Assembly: GCF_041929345.1 (NCBI RefSeq)
Contig: NZ_JBHFNQ010000194.1
Span: forward strand, 4,301-68,300
DNA length: 64,000 nucleotides
Source: Floridanema aerugineum
GTDB taxonomy: Bacteria; Cyanobacteriota; Cyanobacteriia; Cyanobacteriales; Aerosakkonemataceae
Reading direction: 5' to 3'
Numbering within the stretch: position 1 is the stretch's first letter; every line of letters begins with the position of its first letter. The translations under genes were made by a program, and so were the position numbers. The notes under the pieces are model-generated. The model did not search any database. It had not been told where the DNA came from and saw nothing but the letters and a program-made list of their open reading frames with translations. Positions 16,736 through 25,081 of this stretch are shown here, piece after piece.

Positions 16736-17317
16736 TTACAGTAGCTTAATTGCTCCTTGTCGGAGAATTTGCCAACCATTATTTGTCCATTTAGCAACTG
16801 TGGAAGGAACGCCACCAGCATGATTCTTGAATTCTTCCTCCCATAATAGAGTCAGAACATCAGGAAATTGCGCGTCAATTTCTGCCATAGTTTCTAGTGG
16901 TGGCTGACCAGATAAATTAGCGCTAGTAGTGGCTAAAGGGCCAGTTTGCGCTAAAATTTGGCGAGCGATAGTACTATTGGGCACCCTTATACCAATAGTA
17001 GTCGGATCGAGAGGATTTACCTCGATCGGTACTTTATCAGATGCAGGTAATACTAAGGTTAACGCACCCGGCCAATATCGATCGCTAACTTCCCGCCAAA
17101 CTTGAAATTCTGGGATATTTCCGCTACAAAAAGGCCAAAGTTCCTCAGCAGTTGCTGCCATCAAAATTAGTGGTTTATCTTGACTCCTCCCTTTAGCTTC
17201 AAAGATTAAACGAGAATTTTTTGGTTTAGCTGCTAATGCTGGTACTGTATCTGTAGGAAAGCTGACTACAGAACCAGATTTTGCTCCCGCTACCAAAGCA
17301 TCTATTGAAACCTTCAT
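16736..17317 (-). CDS. tsaC: L-threonylcarbamoyladenylate synthase (TsaC/Sua5/YrdC family)
   Basis: The 193-residue protein shows the YrdC-domain signatures SFPTDTVPALAAK, KGRSQDKPLIL, WPGALTLVLPAS and GPLATTSANLSGQPP. It makes threonylcarbamoyl-AMP from threonine, bicarbonate and ATP for the t6A37 modification of ANN-decoding tRNAs. TsaD, which uses this intermediate, is encoded at 25080-26123 on the same strand. There is no C-terminal Sua5 domain, so it is the short TsaC form. ATG at 17317. Confidence 0.92.
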   Translation of the reverse strand: MKVSIDALVAGAKSGSVVSFPTDTVPALAAKPKNSRLIFEAKGRSQDKPLILMAATAEELWPFCSGNIPEFQVWREVSDRYWPGALTLVLPASDKVPIEVNPLDPTTIGIRVPNSTIARQILAQTGPLATTSANLSGQPPLETMAEIDAQFPDVLTLLWEEEFKNHAGGVPSTVAKWTNNGWQILRQGAIKLL

Positions 17318-17355
17318 TACTAACTTACTTATTAACTACTTGACTAATATTTCAA

Positions 17356-18030
17356 TTATTCATATTCTGAACGAAAAGCTAATACAAAGCGATCGATCCC
17401 TGACAAATCAGCGAAAACTTGGATATTACAGTAGCTTCCTTGATGTTTTAACAATTCTACTACTGCCTCAGTTTGTCCAGCCATAGTTTCGCTCAACCAA
17501 ATCCCGCCCGGAAGTAAGTATTCTGGCGCTTCTGCTACCAACAACCGGATACAATCTAATCCATCATTACCGCCATCAAGGGCTAAATGTGGTTCATGAT
17601 TTGCCACTTCTGGTTGTAAAGTTGGCACGATATTACTAGGAATATAAGGCGGATTTGATACCATGCCAGTAAGTTTACCTTTTAATTCTTGTAAAGGTGC
17701 AAACCAAGAACCTTGATAAAAGTTAATTCTGGGCAAAAATCCCAAACGTTGAGCATTTTCTTGAGCAATATTTAAAGCCTCAATACTTTGATCCACTGCA
17801 TGAATTATGGCATGAGGAAAAGCATCTGCCAAACCAATTGCGATCGCACCACTCCCCGTCCCTAAATCTGCCCAATGAGTTGGGGAAGTTCTTAGCTTCG
17901 TTTTTTGAGTTTTGAGTTGGGAATGGGGACTGGGTACTGGGGACTGGGAAAGTTTTGAGTTTTGAGTTTTGAGTTTTGAGTTAGGAAGAAAGTTTTGAGT
18001 TTTCTCCCCTGCACCCCTGCACCCCTGCAC
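17356..18030 (-). pseudogene. prmC: prmC (HemK) C-terminal methyltransferase part, out of frame with its N-terminus
   Basis: After about 50 codons of low-complexity repeats, this frame encodes the SAM-binding motif ADLGTGSGAIAIGLADAF and the catalytic VSNPPYIPS motif of PrmC, the glutamine methyltransferase that modifies peptide release factors. The matching N-terminal domain lies upstream in a different frame (17981-18403). The only possible starts are GTG codons inside the repeat tract. It is either a pseudogene part, a phase-variable gene or the product of a sequencing indel. Confidence 0.8.
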
Positions 18031-18045
18031 CCCTGTACCCCTGTA
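17951..18045. repeat. tandem heptamer and octamer repeats inside prmC
   Basis: Four copies of AGTTTTG at 17951-17978 are followed after a short gap by five copies of the octamer CCCCTGCA/CCCCTGTA at 18006-18045. Neither unit length is a multiple of three, so any change in copy number shifts the prmC frame. Gain of one octamer, or loss of two, would join the two prmC frames upstream of the premature stop at 17981. Confidence 0.85.
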
Positions 18046-18403
18046 CTGCCTCTACTGCCAAATCAATTAACAATTCCGTTTCTGGGCGAGGAATAAGAAC
18101 TGCGGGAGAAACAATTAAAGAGAAATTTCGCCAAGGAGTAATTCCGGTAATATATTGTACTGGCAATCTTTCTTGTAGTCGCTTTTGCCACAATTGGTTT
18201 AATTTTGATAGGGGCATAGTTAGGGGGATTTGCGATCGATCTTTAAACAACTCCAACCGCAGAGATAAAGTATTTAACCCTGCCACTTCCTGTAAAATCC
18301 AATCCACTTCCATTGGCGAAACATCAGCCAATTTTGCACCATTAATAGCAGCATTTCGCCACTGCCAAAGTTCTAAACCAGAAACAACTTTTTCTTCAGA
18401 CAT
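17981..18403 (-). pseudogene. prmC: prmC (HemK) N-terminal domain, frame ends in repeats
   Basis: The 140-residue frame begins MSEEKVVSGLELWQWRN and contains the PrmC N-terminal helical domain and linker with the family motif SPAVLIPRPETELLIDLAVEAV. It then enters an octamer repeat tract (VQGYRGAGVQGCRGENS) and stops at 17981. The missing methyltransferase domain follows directly in another frame. In an intact gene both would form one protein of about 300 residues. Confidence 0.8.
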
Positions 18404-18474
18404 TTTTTGATTACTAAATTAAGATCGAGACCCCCGATAACTTCTGCTTTCCTCGGGGATCTGGACAGCCGTAA

Positions 18475-19344
18475 TCACTTACGTTGCTGATTATTAGCCG
18501 GAGTATTTGTTGGGCGTGATTGATTATTTTGTTGAGGAGTTCTTGTTGGTGCAGCTTGATTTCCCGACCCCGGAGAATTTTGGTTATTTTGCTGCATTTG
18601 GGTTAACAAACTTCGCAATAAATCCCGTGACTCCTTAGATGGAATTAGCTCAATTTTGCTCAACCATTCATCTTTACGATTCTTCCAAGCATCTAACACA
18701 CCTTCCAAAGGTACAACATCTATTTGCAAAGAAGATGCCAAATCTGGTTGTTGTTTTTTAATTCGCTCTGCTTCCGCTTGTACTTCTTCTTTACTGAAAA
18801 AGAAAGGAATAATTTGTTGTTCTCCGCGTTGAGCAGCCAAATAATTTTTATTAGGCCCTGCGCTCAGGACAAACAAAGGTACACCATTAAATTCATTCAC
18901 ATTTTGCCCACTTTGGCGCAACACTGTCAACGCCGAATCCACCTGTTGTTGAGTAGGTACATAAGCAAAATTCAGCGCCTCTGGCTTATTTTTATTAGCT
19001 TCCTCTAGCTGATAAACTTCTGCTAAAGACCTGGGTACAACCTGCATATTATTTGCCAGTTGGGGATTTTCCGTTTTCATTTTTTCTAAAAAAGCCTGAG
19101 CATCCTTCTGACTAAGGAAAATTCCGGCAACTTTTGCTGTTCTATTTTGCTGCTGATTGCGAACTTCTCGAATTAGAGTCTGACCACTTTCGTTATTAAT
19201 GGTAAAAACTAATACAGGTGCTAACTTTTGCAAAATTTGTTCTTGAGTCAGAGCCAATACCTCTAAAGTACCAATAAGCAGAGAACTTAACAGGGTACCG
19301 CCAACAATAGCCAGAGATGCGCCTTTGCGAAAAATTGATTTCAT
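18475..19344 (-). CDS. Tic22 family protein
   Basis: The product is 289 residues from the ATG at 19344, which has a good AGGAGA ribosome-binding site; an upstream start at 19392 is less likely. A signal peptide (KSIFRKGASLAIVGGTLLSS and following, cut near EVLA) precedes a domain with repeated VFxxxxDAQAFLEKMK and PFFFSKEEVQAEAERIKKQQPDLA segments, the duplicated Tic22 fold. In cyanobacteria Tic22 is a periplasmic or lumenal chaperone linked to outer-membrane biogenesis. The C-terminal 45 residues are Gln/Asn/Pro-rich and probably disordered. Confidence 0.85.
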   Translation of the reverse strand: MKSIFRKGASLAIVGGTLLSSLLIGTLEVLALTQEQILQKLAPVLVFTINNESGQTLIREVRNQQQNRTAKVAGIFLSQKDAQAFLEKMKTENPQLANNMQVVPRSLAEVYQLEEANKNKPEALNFAYVPTQQQVDSALTVLRQSGQNVNEFNGVPLFVLSAGPNKNYLAAQRGEQQIIPFFFSKEEVQAEAERIKKQQPDLASSLQIDVVPLEGVLDAWKNRKDEWLSKIELIPSKESRDLLRSLLTQMQQNNQNSPGSGNQAAPTRTPQQNNQSRPTNTPANNQQRK

Positions 19345-19616
19345 ATACTCTCCTAAAAGAATCTCAGCCGGAAAAATTACACATTCAGACACTTAACTAG
19401 GTATCCTATCTCATAGTTTTCTTGGCGCAATCTGCGACCAGTTTATTGAGCGCACAATATTAATTAATTAGCCCTATCTTAAGAGAAGATTTGAAGATAT
19501 TACAGCATTTCATTGTTTGAATTGTACTGATTATGACTAGGGGGTGAAGAAAAGAGTTCCATTGAGAGAATCAAGTTGACTACATTGTTAGTATTGCAGG
19601 AATAGAGAAAAATTAT

Positions 19617-20915
19617 ATGAATCACCCAAATAGAACTCAACTACAGTTTACCAAAGTGGCAAAGTTGCTCTTTTGTGTCGGAGCGATCGCACTACTCTCA
19701 CTCGCCGCTGCTTGTCAAAATAACACATCTTCGGGTTCTGGACTCAAAATTGGCACTCTCCTCTCCGTTACTGGGGATTTATCTCAATTTGGCGCTTCCA
19801 TGCAGGACAGTGCTAGCCTACTGGTCAAAACAGTGAATGAATGTGGTGGCGTTTTAGGTCAACCAGTACAATTAATTGCGGAAAATGACCAAACTAGCCC
19901 CCCTGCTGGTGCCGCTGCCATGACTAAGTTAGCAGAAGTGAATCGAGTTGGGGGAGTAGTTGGCGCTACCGGAAGTTCTGTTTCTAGTGCTGCTGTGGAT
20001 ATTGCGGTGCGGAATGGAGTAGTACAAATTTCCCCTTCGAGCACTAGTCCAATTTTTACCCAAAGAGCCAAAAAAGGTGATTTTCAGGGTTTTTGGTTCC
20101 GTACTGCGCCACCGGATAATTTCCAAGGTGAAGCTTTAGCCAAATTAGCACGCGCCAGGGGTTTTAAAACAGTCTCGGTGTTAGCGATTAATAATGACTA
20201 TGGCAGAGGATTAGTAAATTCCTTTACTTCCGCTTTTACGCCTTTGGGTGGCAAGGTTTTAAATCAGGCAAAACCTACTTACTATCCCCCTGACGCTTCT
20301 AGTTTTGAATCAGAGGTGGCAGCGGCTTTTCGGGGAAATCCCGACGCGGTTTTATTAGTTGCTTACCCGGAAACTGGGAGTTTAATCCTGAAAGCAGCCT
20401 ATCAGCAGGGTTTATTAGGGAAGAAAACCCAAGTCATGCTGACAGATGGGATGAAAGATTTAAAGATTGCCGAGTTGGTGGGGAGAAATGCTCAAGGAGG
20501 ATATATTACTACGGGGATGATTGGGACTTCAGCTAGTGCTGGAGGTGCGGCTTTAAAACAGTTTAGCGATCGCTACAAAACCGCGCACCACAATCGTCAA
20601 CCCACCGTCTATGCGCCGAACACTTGGGATGCAGCCGCAGTGATAGTCTTAGCCGCAGAAGCCGCCAAATCCTCTTCCGGTGCTGCCATTAAAGACAAAA
20701 TCCGGGAAATAGCTAATCCTCCCGGACAAAATGTTTCTGATGTTTGCCAAGCACTTTCCCTGATTCGCCAAGGTCAACAGATTAACTATCAAGGCGCTAG
20801 TGGAAATTTAGACTTTGATTCCCAAGGGGATGTGACAGGGAATTATGATGTTTGGACGATCGACAAAAACGGACAGCTGAAAGTTGTTAGTACAATCAGT
20901 GTCCGAGGTTCCTAA
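19617..20915 (+). CDS. ABC transporter substrate-binding lipoprotein, branched-chain amino acid (LivK) type
   Basis: The 432-residue protein has a lipoprotein signal with lipobox LAAAC at about residues 30-34. A type I periplasmic-binding fold follows: LKIGTLLSVTGDLSQFG, an EVNRVGGVVGATGSSVSSAAV segment that would contact ligand, and YAPNTWDAAAVIVLAAEAA. This class (Peripla_BP_6) binds amino acids, amides or urea. No permease or ATPase gene is adjacent, so it either serves a transporter encoded elsewhere or acts as a receptor. ATG at 19617. Confidence 0.88.
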   Translation: MNHPNRTQLQFTKVAKLLFCVGAIALLSLAAACQNNTSSGSGLKIGTLLSVTGDLSQFGASMQDSASLLVKTVNECGGVLGQPVQLIAENDQTSPPAGAAAMTKLAEVNRVGGVVGATGSSVSSAAVDIAVRNGVVQISPSSTSPIFTQRAKKGDFQGFWFRTAPPDNFQGEALAKLARARGFKTVSVLAINNDYGRGLVNSFTSAFTPLGGKVLNQAKPTYYPPDASSFESEVAAAFRGNPDAVLLVAYPETGSLILKAAYQQGLLGKKTQVMLTDGMKDLKIAELVGRNAQGGYITTGMIGTSASAGGAALKQFSDRYKTAHHNRQPTVYAPNTWDAAAVIVLAAEAAKSSSGAAIKDKIREIANPPGQNVSDVCQALSLIRQGQQINYQGASGNLDFDSQGDVTGNYDVWTIDKNGQLKVVSTISVRGS

Positions 20916-20933
20916 GTGGAGTTACTTAAAGAA

Positions 20934-21007
20934 TCGGGATGAGAGGATTTGAACCTCCGGCATCCTGCTCCCAAAGCAGGCGCGCTACCAAGCTGCGCTA
21001 CATCCCG
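20934..21007 (-). tRNA. tRNA-Pro (anticodon TGG)
   Basis: The reverse strand folds into a full cloverleaf: acceptor CGGGATG/CATCCCG, D-arm with GCGC pairs, anticodon stem CCTGC/GCAGG with loop TTTGGGA (anticodon TGG), T-arm with TTCAAAT loop, discriminator A. CCA is not encoded. It lies 18 bases after the stop of the substrate-binding protein gene, on the opposite strand. Confidence 0.95.
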
Positions 21008-21168
21008 GTTGGCAACTTTCTTAGTATACCATTTTCTTGGAAATTTGCTACAGCTTATTTTGGCAAAAGTTTTGGGCATGACGATCGCTCTTCTGCCAGG
21101 TGGAGCAGATTCAAGCGAGAATAGTATTAAGCGCTGACTTATTATCGCCTTTCGGTTCGGTCGGTAAA

Positions 21169-21696
21169 TTAATTGGGATACCAAAACATCCCTTTAATGC
21201 CTTCCGGGTCAGAAATAAAACCTAAGCCATGATAGAAATCGAGCACATGAGGATCGGCAAATAAAGTAATGTTGCTAATATCCTCACTGCGGAGTTTTTT
21301 AATCATGTACTTCATCAGTGCCTTGCCGAGACCTTTGCCTTGGAAATCAGGGTGAACCACTACATCCCAGATAGTGGCATTAAAGGCATGGTCAGATGTA
21401 GCTCTAGCAAAACCAATCAGGCGCTTGCGGTTGCCTTTGACTTCCCACATGGAACCCACAAGGAAACTGTGTTGAAGAGCCTTTTTGACCTTTCGCAGGG
21501 GACGGCGTGACCATCCCACTGCGTCGCAGAGTTCTTCTAGTTCGTACAAATCAATGTCCCGATCGGTAGAAAAAAATATGCGACCATTACGGTTAGGCGA
21601 ATCTCCTGAACCTGCGATCGGATATTCTTCTACTTGCTTGCCCCCAGTTGAAGAGGCATTGTCAAAATCGCTAAACCAGCTTTTCCAAAAACCCAT
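21169..21696 (-). CDS. GNAT N-acetyltransferase of the Ycf52 / plastid NSI-SNAT type
   Basis: The 175-residue protein begins MGFWKSWFSDF and carries the GNAT core GFARATSDHAFNATIWDV with the acetyl-CoA loop HPDFQGKGLGKALM. Homologues are plastid-encoded Ycf52 and the nuclear NSI/SNAT enzymes, which acetylate protein lysines and can acetylate serotonin. The conserved HVLDFYHGLGF end is present. It shares its central sequence with the GNAT at 15282-15755. It is likely a soluble, single-gene transcript. ATG at 21696. Confidence 0.88.
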   Translation of the reverse strand: MGFWKSWFSDFDNASSTGGKQVEEYPIAGSGDSPNRNGRIFFSTDRDIDLYELEELCDAVGWSRRPLRKVKKALQHSFLVGSMWEVKGNRKRLIGFARATSDHAFNATIWDVVVHPDFQGKGLGKALMKYMIKKLRSEDISNITLFADPHVLDFYHGLGFISDPEGIKGMFWYPN

Positions 21697-22093
21697 GCAG
21701 CCGTGGTTATCGTAGTAAAAGGAAGTTGGGTAGGTGTACTAGTGCAAGAAGGCTCCAAGGCTCCAAGGCTCCAAGGCTCCTTGTTCCCTTGTTCCCTTGT
21801 TCCCTTGTCTCCTTGTCTCCTTGTCCCCCCTGCTCCCTGCCACCCTGCACTAGTTAGTATATCTTTACGTATCCCCCTAATGCTTGACCTAATTGCGGTA
21901 TTTAGTCGGTGAGTAGGGAAATTTCCCACTTCTCAATTTATCTGCAATTTTGACCAACTTAGGTGGTAAATAGTCTATCCTCTTTGCCAGAGGTAGTGGA
22001 TTAAACCATTGCCGGGAAATCCCATCACCTTGAAGCATAAGAACTTTTGAAAATTAGCCAGACTTTGAATCTGGTTTGTTATTTTAATTGCCC
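21697..22093. other. 397-base intergenic region with octamer repeats
   Basis: Octamer STRRs fill 21749-21838: four AAGGCTCC, three TTGTTCCC, two TTGTCTCC. The rest is unremarkable AT-rich DNA that must hold the promoters of both flanking divergent genes. No gene is visible. Confidence 0.6.
21749..21838. repeat. tandem octamer STRR tract
   Basis: Consecutive runs of the octamers AAGGCTCC, TTGTTCCC and TTGTCTCC, ending in a C-run. The base composition resembles the octamer tract in prmC (18006-18045), but the unit sequence is different. Confidence 0.85.
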
Positions 22094-22816
22094 ATGATGG
22101 CCCAGGGTTTAAAATCGTCCACTCTAGAACTTCTAAAACGGTTCAATCGATCGTTCCCGCAATTTTACGAACAGTTTGTCAGTAGCGAGAGTCAATTGCA
22201 AAACTTAAGGTTAGCTTATCGACTCTTCAAAACCAAGCGGGCGGTGATTGAAATGAAACCGGAAGGCAATAAAAGCGCCCTTTACTTTGCCTACCGAAAT
22301 CAGTCATTTCTGTTAAGCGACATTTTTGGCGTACTAGCTGCTTATGGCTTAACTATCCATAGTCTGAGCCTGTACGGTCAAATTCGCCCCCCGATGCTGG
22401 TGTTTATTAAGTTAGTCGTTTCTCGTGGTAGCAAGGCTTTGACAGACAAAACCTCTGAAAATGTCTGTCGTGCGATTCGGGAAGCCCTAGCCGGACGCTT
22501 TGAGGTGGAGGAAATGCTGGCGGTAGAATTCAATCTCGATGCTGGCTTAGAACAGGTGGAAACTGATTTCCACGTTGACCAAGTTTTTCATTTACCAGCG
22601 CTGTTAATTGAAGCAGATAACCAGCCGGGATTGTTTTACAAGGTAATGTATGCTATTTGGCAAGAAGATCTGTTAGTGATTAGCGCTAATTTGCTGGTAT
22701 GGCGGGGACGTACTCGCTTAATACTTTACCTTTTAGGCCCTAATGAAAGCTTGATTCCAGAATATCTGGGACAAAAAATCGCTGAAAGCGTCAAGCTAAG
22801 ATTGATGGGTCGATGA
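22094..22816 (+). CDS. conserved cyanobacterial protein with two ACT-like domains
   Basis: The 240-residue product has two segments that look like ACT folds: SFLLSDIFGVLAAYGLTIHS at about 75-95, and ALLIEADNQPGLFYKVMYAI at about 178-198. The second has the D-x-P-G-L-x-x ACT loop that in GlnD binds amino acids. There is no catalytic domain. A role in amino-acid sensing is inference. Two adjacent ATGs (22094, 22097) are candidate starts. A heptamer repeat tract follows the stop. Confidence 0.6.
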   Translation: MMAQGLKSSTLELLKRFNRSFPQFYEQFVSSESQLQNLRLAYRLFKTKRAVIEMKPEGNKSALYFAYRNQSFLLSDIFGVLAAYGLTIHSLSLYGQIRPPMLVFIKLVVSRGSKALTDKTSENVCRAIREALAGRFEVEEMLAVEFNLDAGLEQVETDFHVDQVFHLPALLIEADNQPGLFYKVMYAIWQEDLLVISANLLVWRGRTRLILYLLGPNESLIPEYLGQKIAESVKLRLMGR

Positions 22817-22823
22817 TTGTCTA

Positions 22824-22865
22824 AGGGAACAGGGAACAGGGAACAGGGAACAGGGAACAGGGAAC
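22824..22865. repeat. six tandem copies of AGGGAAC
   Basis: Perfect heptamer array directly after the ACT-like gene; a typical cyanobacterial STRR. Confidence 0.95.
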
Positions 22866-22994
22866 AAATATTTCTGTTATCTTGTCCGTCACATTCCCCC
22901 AGCGGCTAAGCTGATGTGGTGGAAGTTATCCAAATGCTTGCTATGAGTTGTGTAAGGGGAGTCAAGAGAGCTCCCATTGAGATAGGATCTATGT

Positions 22995-23897
22995 ATGGCA
23001 AGCATCGACATCCTGGGTACAGCACACGCTTATGAGTTGACGGCTCCTACTGCTAGGAGTGATGTTTTGGTTTTCGTTCACGGTTGGCTGTTGAGTCGTC
23101 GCTATTGGCAACCTCTAATTGAGCAGTTGGCACCAAGTTATCAGTGCCTCTGTTATGATTTGCGGGGGTTTGGTGATTCCCTAATTGGTGAGCAAAATCA
23201 GAATCGGGTAGATTGTCTGGATAAGTCTTTGGTTGAAACGGTAACTGCTAAGGCTGCTCTTTATACTCCAGCTGTCTATGCTAATGAGTTGGGTCTTTTA
23301 CTTCATGAGTTAAATATTTCTAGTGCTTGGTTGGTTGGGCATTCTTTGGGTGGTACGATCGCTCTCTGGGCAGCAGAACAATTTCCTGAGTCCGTCAAGG
23401 GAGTAATTTGTATTAACGCTGGCGGTGGTATTTATCTTAAGGAAGCTTTTGAACGATTTCGCGCCGTAGGTCAACAGTTAGTCAAGTATCGTCCGCGAAT
23501 TCTCCGTTATTTACCAGGGATTGATATTATATTTGCTCGTGATAGTGTAGCGCATCGAGTCGATCGTTCTTGGGGTCGTCAAAGAGTAATCGATTTTGTC
23601 ATGGCGCACCCAGAAGCAGCTTTAGGAACTTTACTTGATTCCACAACGGAAGCAGAAGTTAATACTCTGCCCAAAATAGTTTCCCAACTTAAGCAACCTG
23701 TTTATTTTATCGCTGGTGCCAATGACAAGGTAATGGAACCAAAATATGTGCGCCATTTAGCTAGTTTTCATCCCCTATTTGAATGCTGTGGCAATAATGT
23801 AATTGAAATTCCTAATTGCGGACATTTGGCAATGTTAGAACAGCCGAATGTGGTGGCGAAAGAAATTAGTAGTATTCTGACTCGGTATGAAAGCTAA
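22995..23897 (+). CDS. alpha/beta hydrolase fold protein
   Basis: The 300-residue protein has the fold's oxyanion region (LVFVHGWLLSRRYW), the nucleophile elbow GHSLGGTIALW (Ser near 118), a late acidic loop (AGANDKVM) and the catalytic histidine in NCGHLAMLEQP. These give a complete Ser-Asp-His triad. The substrate cannot be told; it may be an esterase, lipase or haloperoxidase-like enzyme. The next gene (DUF29) begins 13 bases after its stop, so they are probably co-transcribed. Confidence 0.85.
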   Translation: MASIDILGTAHAYELTAPTARSDVLVFVHGWLLSRRYWQPLIEQLAPSYQCLCYDLRGFGDSLIGEQNQNRVDCLDKSLVETVTAKAALYTPAVYANELGLLLHELNISSAWLVGHSLGGTIALWAAEQFPESVKGVICINAGGGIYLKEAFERFRAVGQQLVKYRPRILRYLPGIDIIFARDSVAHRVDRSWGRQRVIDFVMAHPEAALGTLLDSTTEAEVNTLPKIVSQLKQPVYFIAGANDKVMEPKYVRHLASFHPLFECCGNNVIEIPNCGHLAMLEQPNVVAKEISSILTRYES

Positions 23898-23910
23898 TAA
23901 GGAAAGCAGA

Positions 23911-24375
23911 ATGAGTGTCATTGATTTAAAAGCTCTTTATGAAACTGACGAATTTGCCTGGTTACAGCTAACTATTCAATTACTAAAAAATCGCCAATTA
24001 AACTTTCTTGATTTAGAACATTTAATTGAGGAATTAGAAGAATTGAGTAGAAGAGATAAGAGCGAAGTATCGAGCTTTTTAAAACAGATTATTATACATT
24101 TATTATTACTTGAATATTGGACAAATGAAAGAGAACTTAATGCTAATCACTGGAGAAGTGAAATTTACGGCTTCCGGGATCGGTTAGACGAAATTCTCAC
24201 AACAACTTTGCGAAACTATCTAGAAGAAAATCTAGATTCTATTTACAAACGATCGCTTGGTCGCGTGCAACAAAAAACCGGGAATACTGTTAAATTCCCT
24301 CTTGAGTGTCCCTATTCTTTTGAACAGTTACTCGACTTAAATTGGTTCCCCGATCGATCGGAGGATAGTGATTAA
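23911..24375 (+). CDS. DUF29 family protein
   Basis: The product (154 residues from ATG 23911) starts with the DUF29 hallmark of an N-terminal helix ending YETDEFAWLQ, followed by LDLEHLIEELEEL and a conserved HLLLLEYW, then a C-terminal EECPYSFEQLL-like segment (here LECPYSFEQLLDLNWFP). The family is very common in cyanobacteria and its function is unknown. The alternative ATG at 23887 overlaps the hydrolase stop region; AAGGAAAG before 23911 favours the later start. Confidence 0.85.
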   Translation: MSVIDLKALYETDEFAWLQLTIQLLKNRQLNFLDLEHLIEELEELSRRDKSEVSSFLKQIIIHLLLLEYWTNERELNANHWRSEIYGFRDRLDEILTTTLRNYLEENLDSIYKRSLGRVQQKTGNTVKFPLECPYSFEQLLDLNWFPDRSEDSD

Positions 24376-24394
24376 GAGCGGTGATGTTAGCAGA

Positions 24395-25024
24395 TTAACG
24401 AGGCAAAATATCATCAAGCCTAAGTTTTAAGTTCTTCAACAAAGGAGAAACGATACGGCTAACGCCACGCTGCGCGAACGCTTCACCAAGGCGAAATTGT
24501 TGTTGAATGTAATCTTCTTCAATTAATTGGCAAACAGTAACAGTTGGTTGTTTTGGTTTACCAATAAAAGCTACACCTCCTAAACCTAAATAATCAACAA
24601 TCCAATACTCAGGAATTCCAAAAAGCGCATATTCTTCAACTTTTCGAGCGTAATCTGTTTCCCAGTTGGTGCTAACGACTTCTACTACCATTTTGATCGA
24701 TCGCCCCAAAGTAATCACAGGTTCTCTCTGCCATAAAGGTTCATTACTAAGGACAGTTTCATCTAATACAACAATATCAGGACGACGGGCAGTAGCGACA
24801 TCTGCAAAAGGACGAATTAAACAAGTTCGAGGAATAAACCAAGGAAGTTTTTCTGCTGTAATAGCAATCCCAATTTGAGTTGCTAGTTTACCACTAACGG
24901 TTTCGTGAAATCCTGTTGGTTCCATATCAACTAACTCTCCGTCAGCAAGTTCGTAGCGAGGGTTATTACCATATTGAGCAAGAAATGTTTCAAAGCTTAA
25001 AAGCTTTTGCGTGGTGTAAGTCAT
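24395..25024 (-). CDS. Uma2 family (DUF820) endonuclease-like protein
   Basis: The 209-residue product has the Uma2/DUF820 pattern: RYELADGELVDMEP near the start, then RRPDIVVLDE, MVVEVVSTNWETDYARKVEEYALFGIPEYWIVDY. The D..EVxS..K arrangement is a PD-(D/E)XK nuclease core. Cyanobacteria carry dozens of these genes and the biological role is unknown. ATG at 25024. Confidence 0.88.
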   Translation of the reverse strand: MTYTTQKLLSFETFLAQYGNNPRYELADGELVDMEPTGFHETVSGKLATQIGIAITAEKLPWFIPRTCLIRPFADVATARRPDIVVLDETVLSNEPLWQREPVITLGRSIKMVVEVVSTNWETDYARKVEEYALFGIPEYWIVDYLGLGGVAFIGKPKQPTVTVCQLIEEDYIQQQFRLGEAFAQRGVSRIVSPLLKNLKLRLDDILPR

Positions 25025-25048
25025 TGTTGATTGTTGATGATGTTGCCC

Positions 25049-25081
25049 AGATACCCGACTTCTTGAAGAAGTCGGGTATCT
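25049..25081. repeat. palindromic repeat (CCCGACTTCTTGAAGAAGTCGGG family)
   Basis: A near-perfect 33-base palindrome that covers the end of tsaD, including bases of its TAG stop. A relative with a TCGAA loop is at 27437-27469 and a degenerate one at 13722-13749. Here it could also act as the tsaD terminator hairpin. Confidence 0.85.

Noticed and set aside
22995..24375. Toxin-antitoxin reading of the hydrolase/DUF29 pair
   Set aside because: The hydrolase has a complete triad and normal size, and DUF29 is not a known antitoxin; simple co-transcription is enough.
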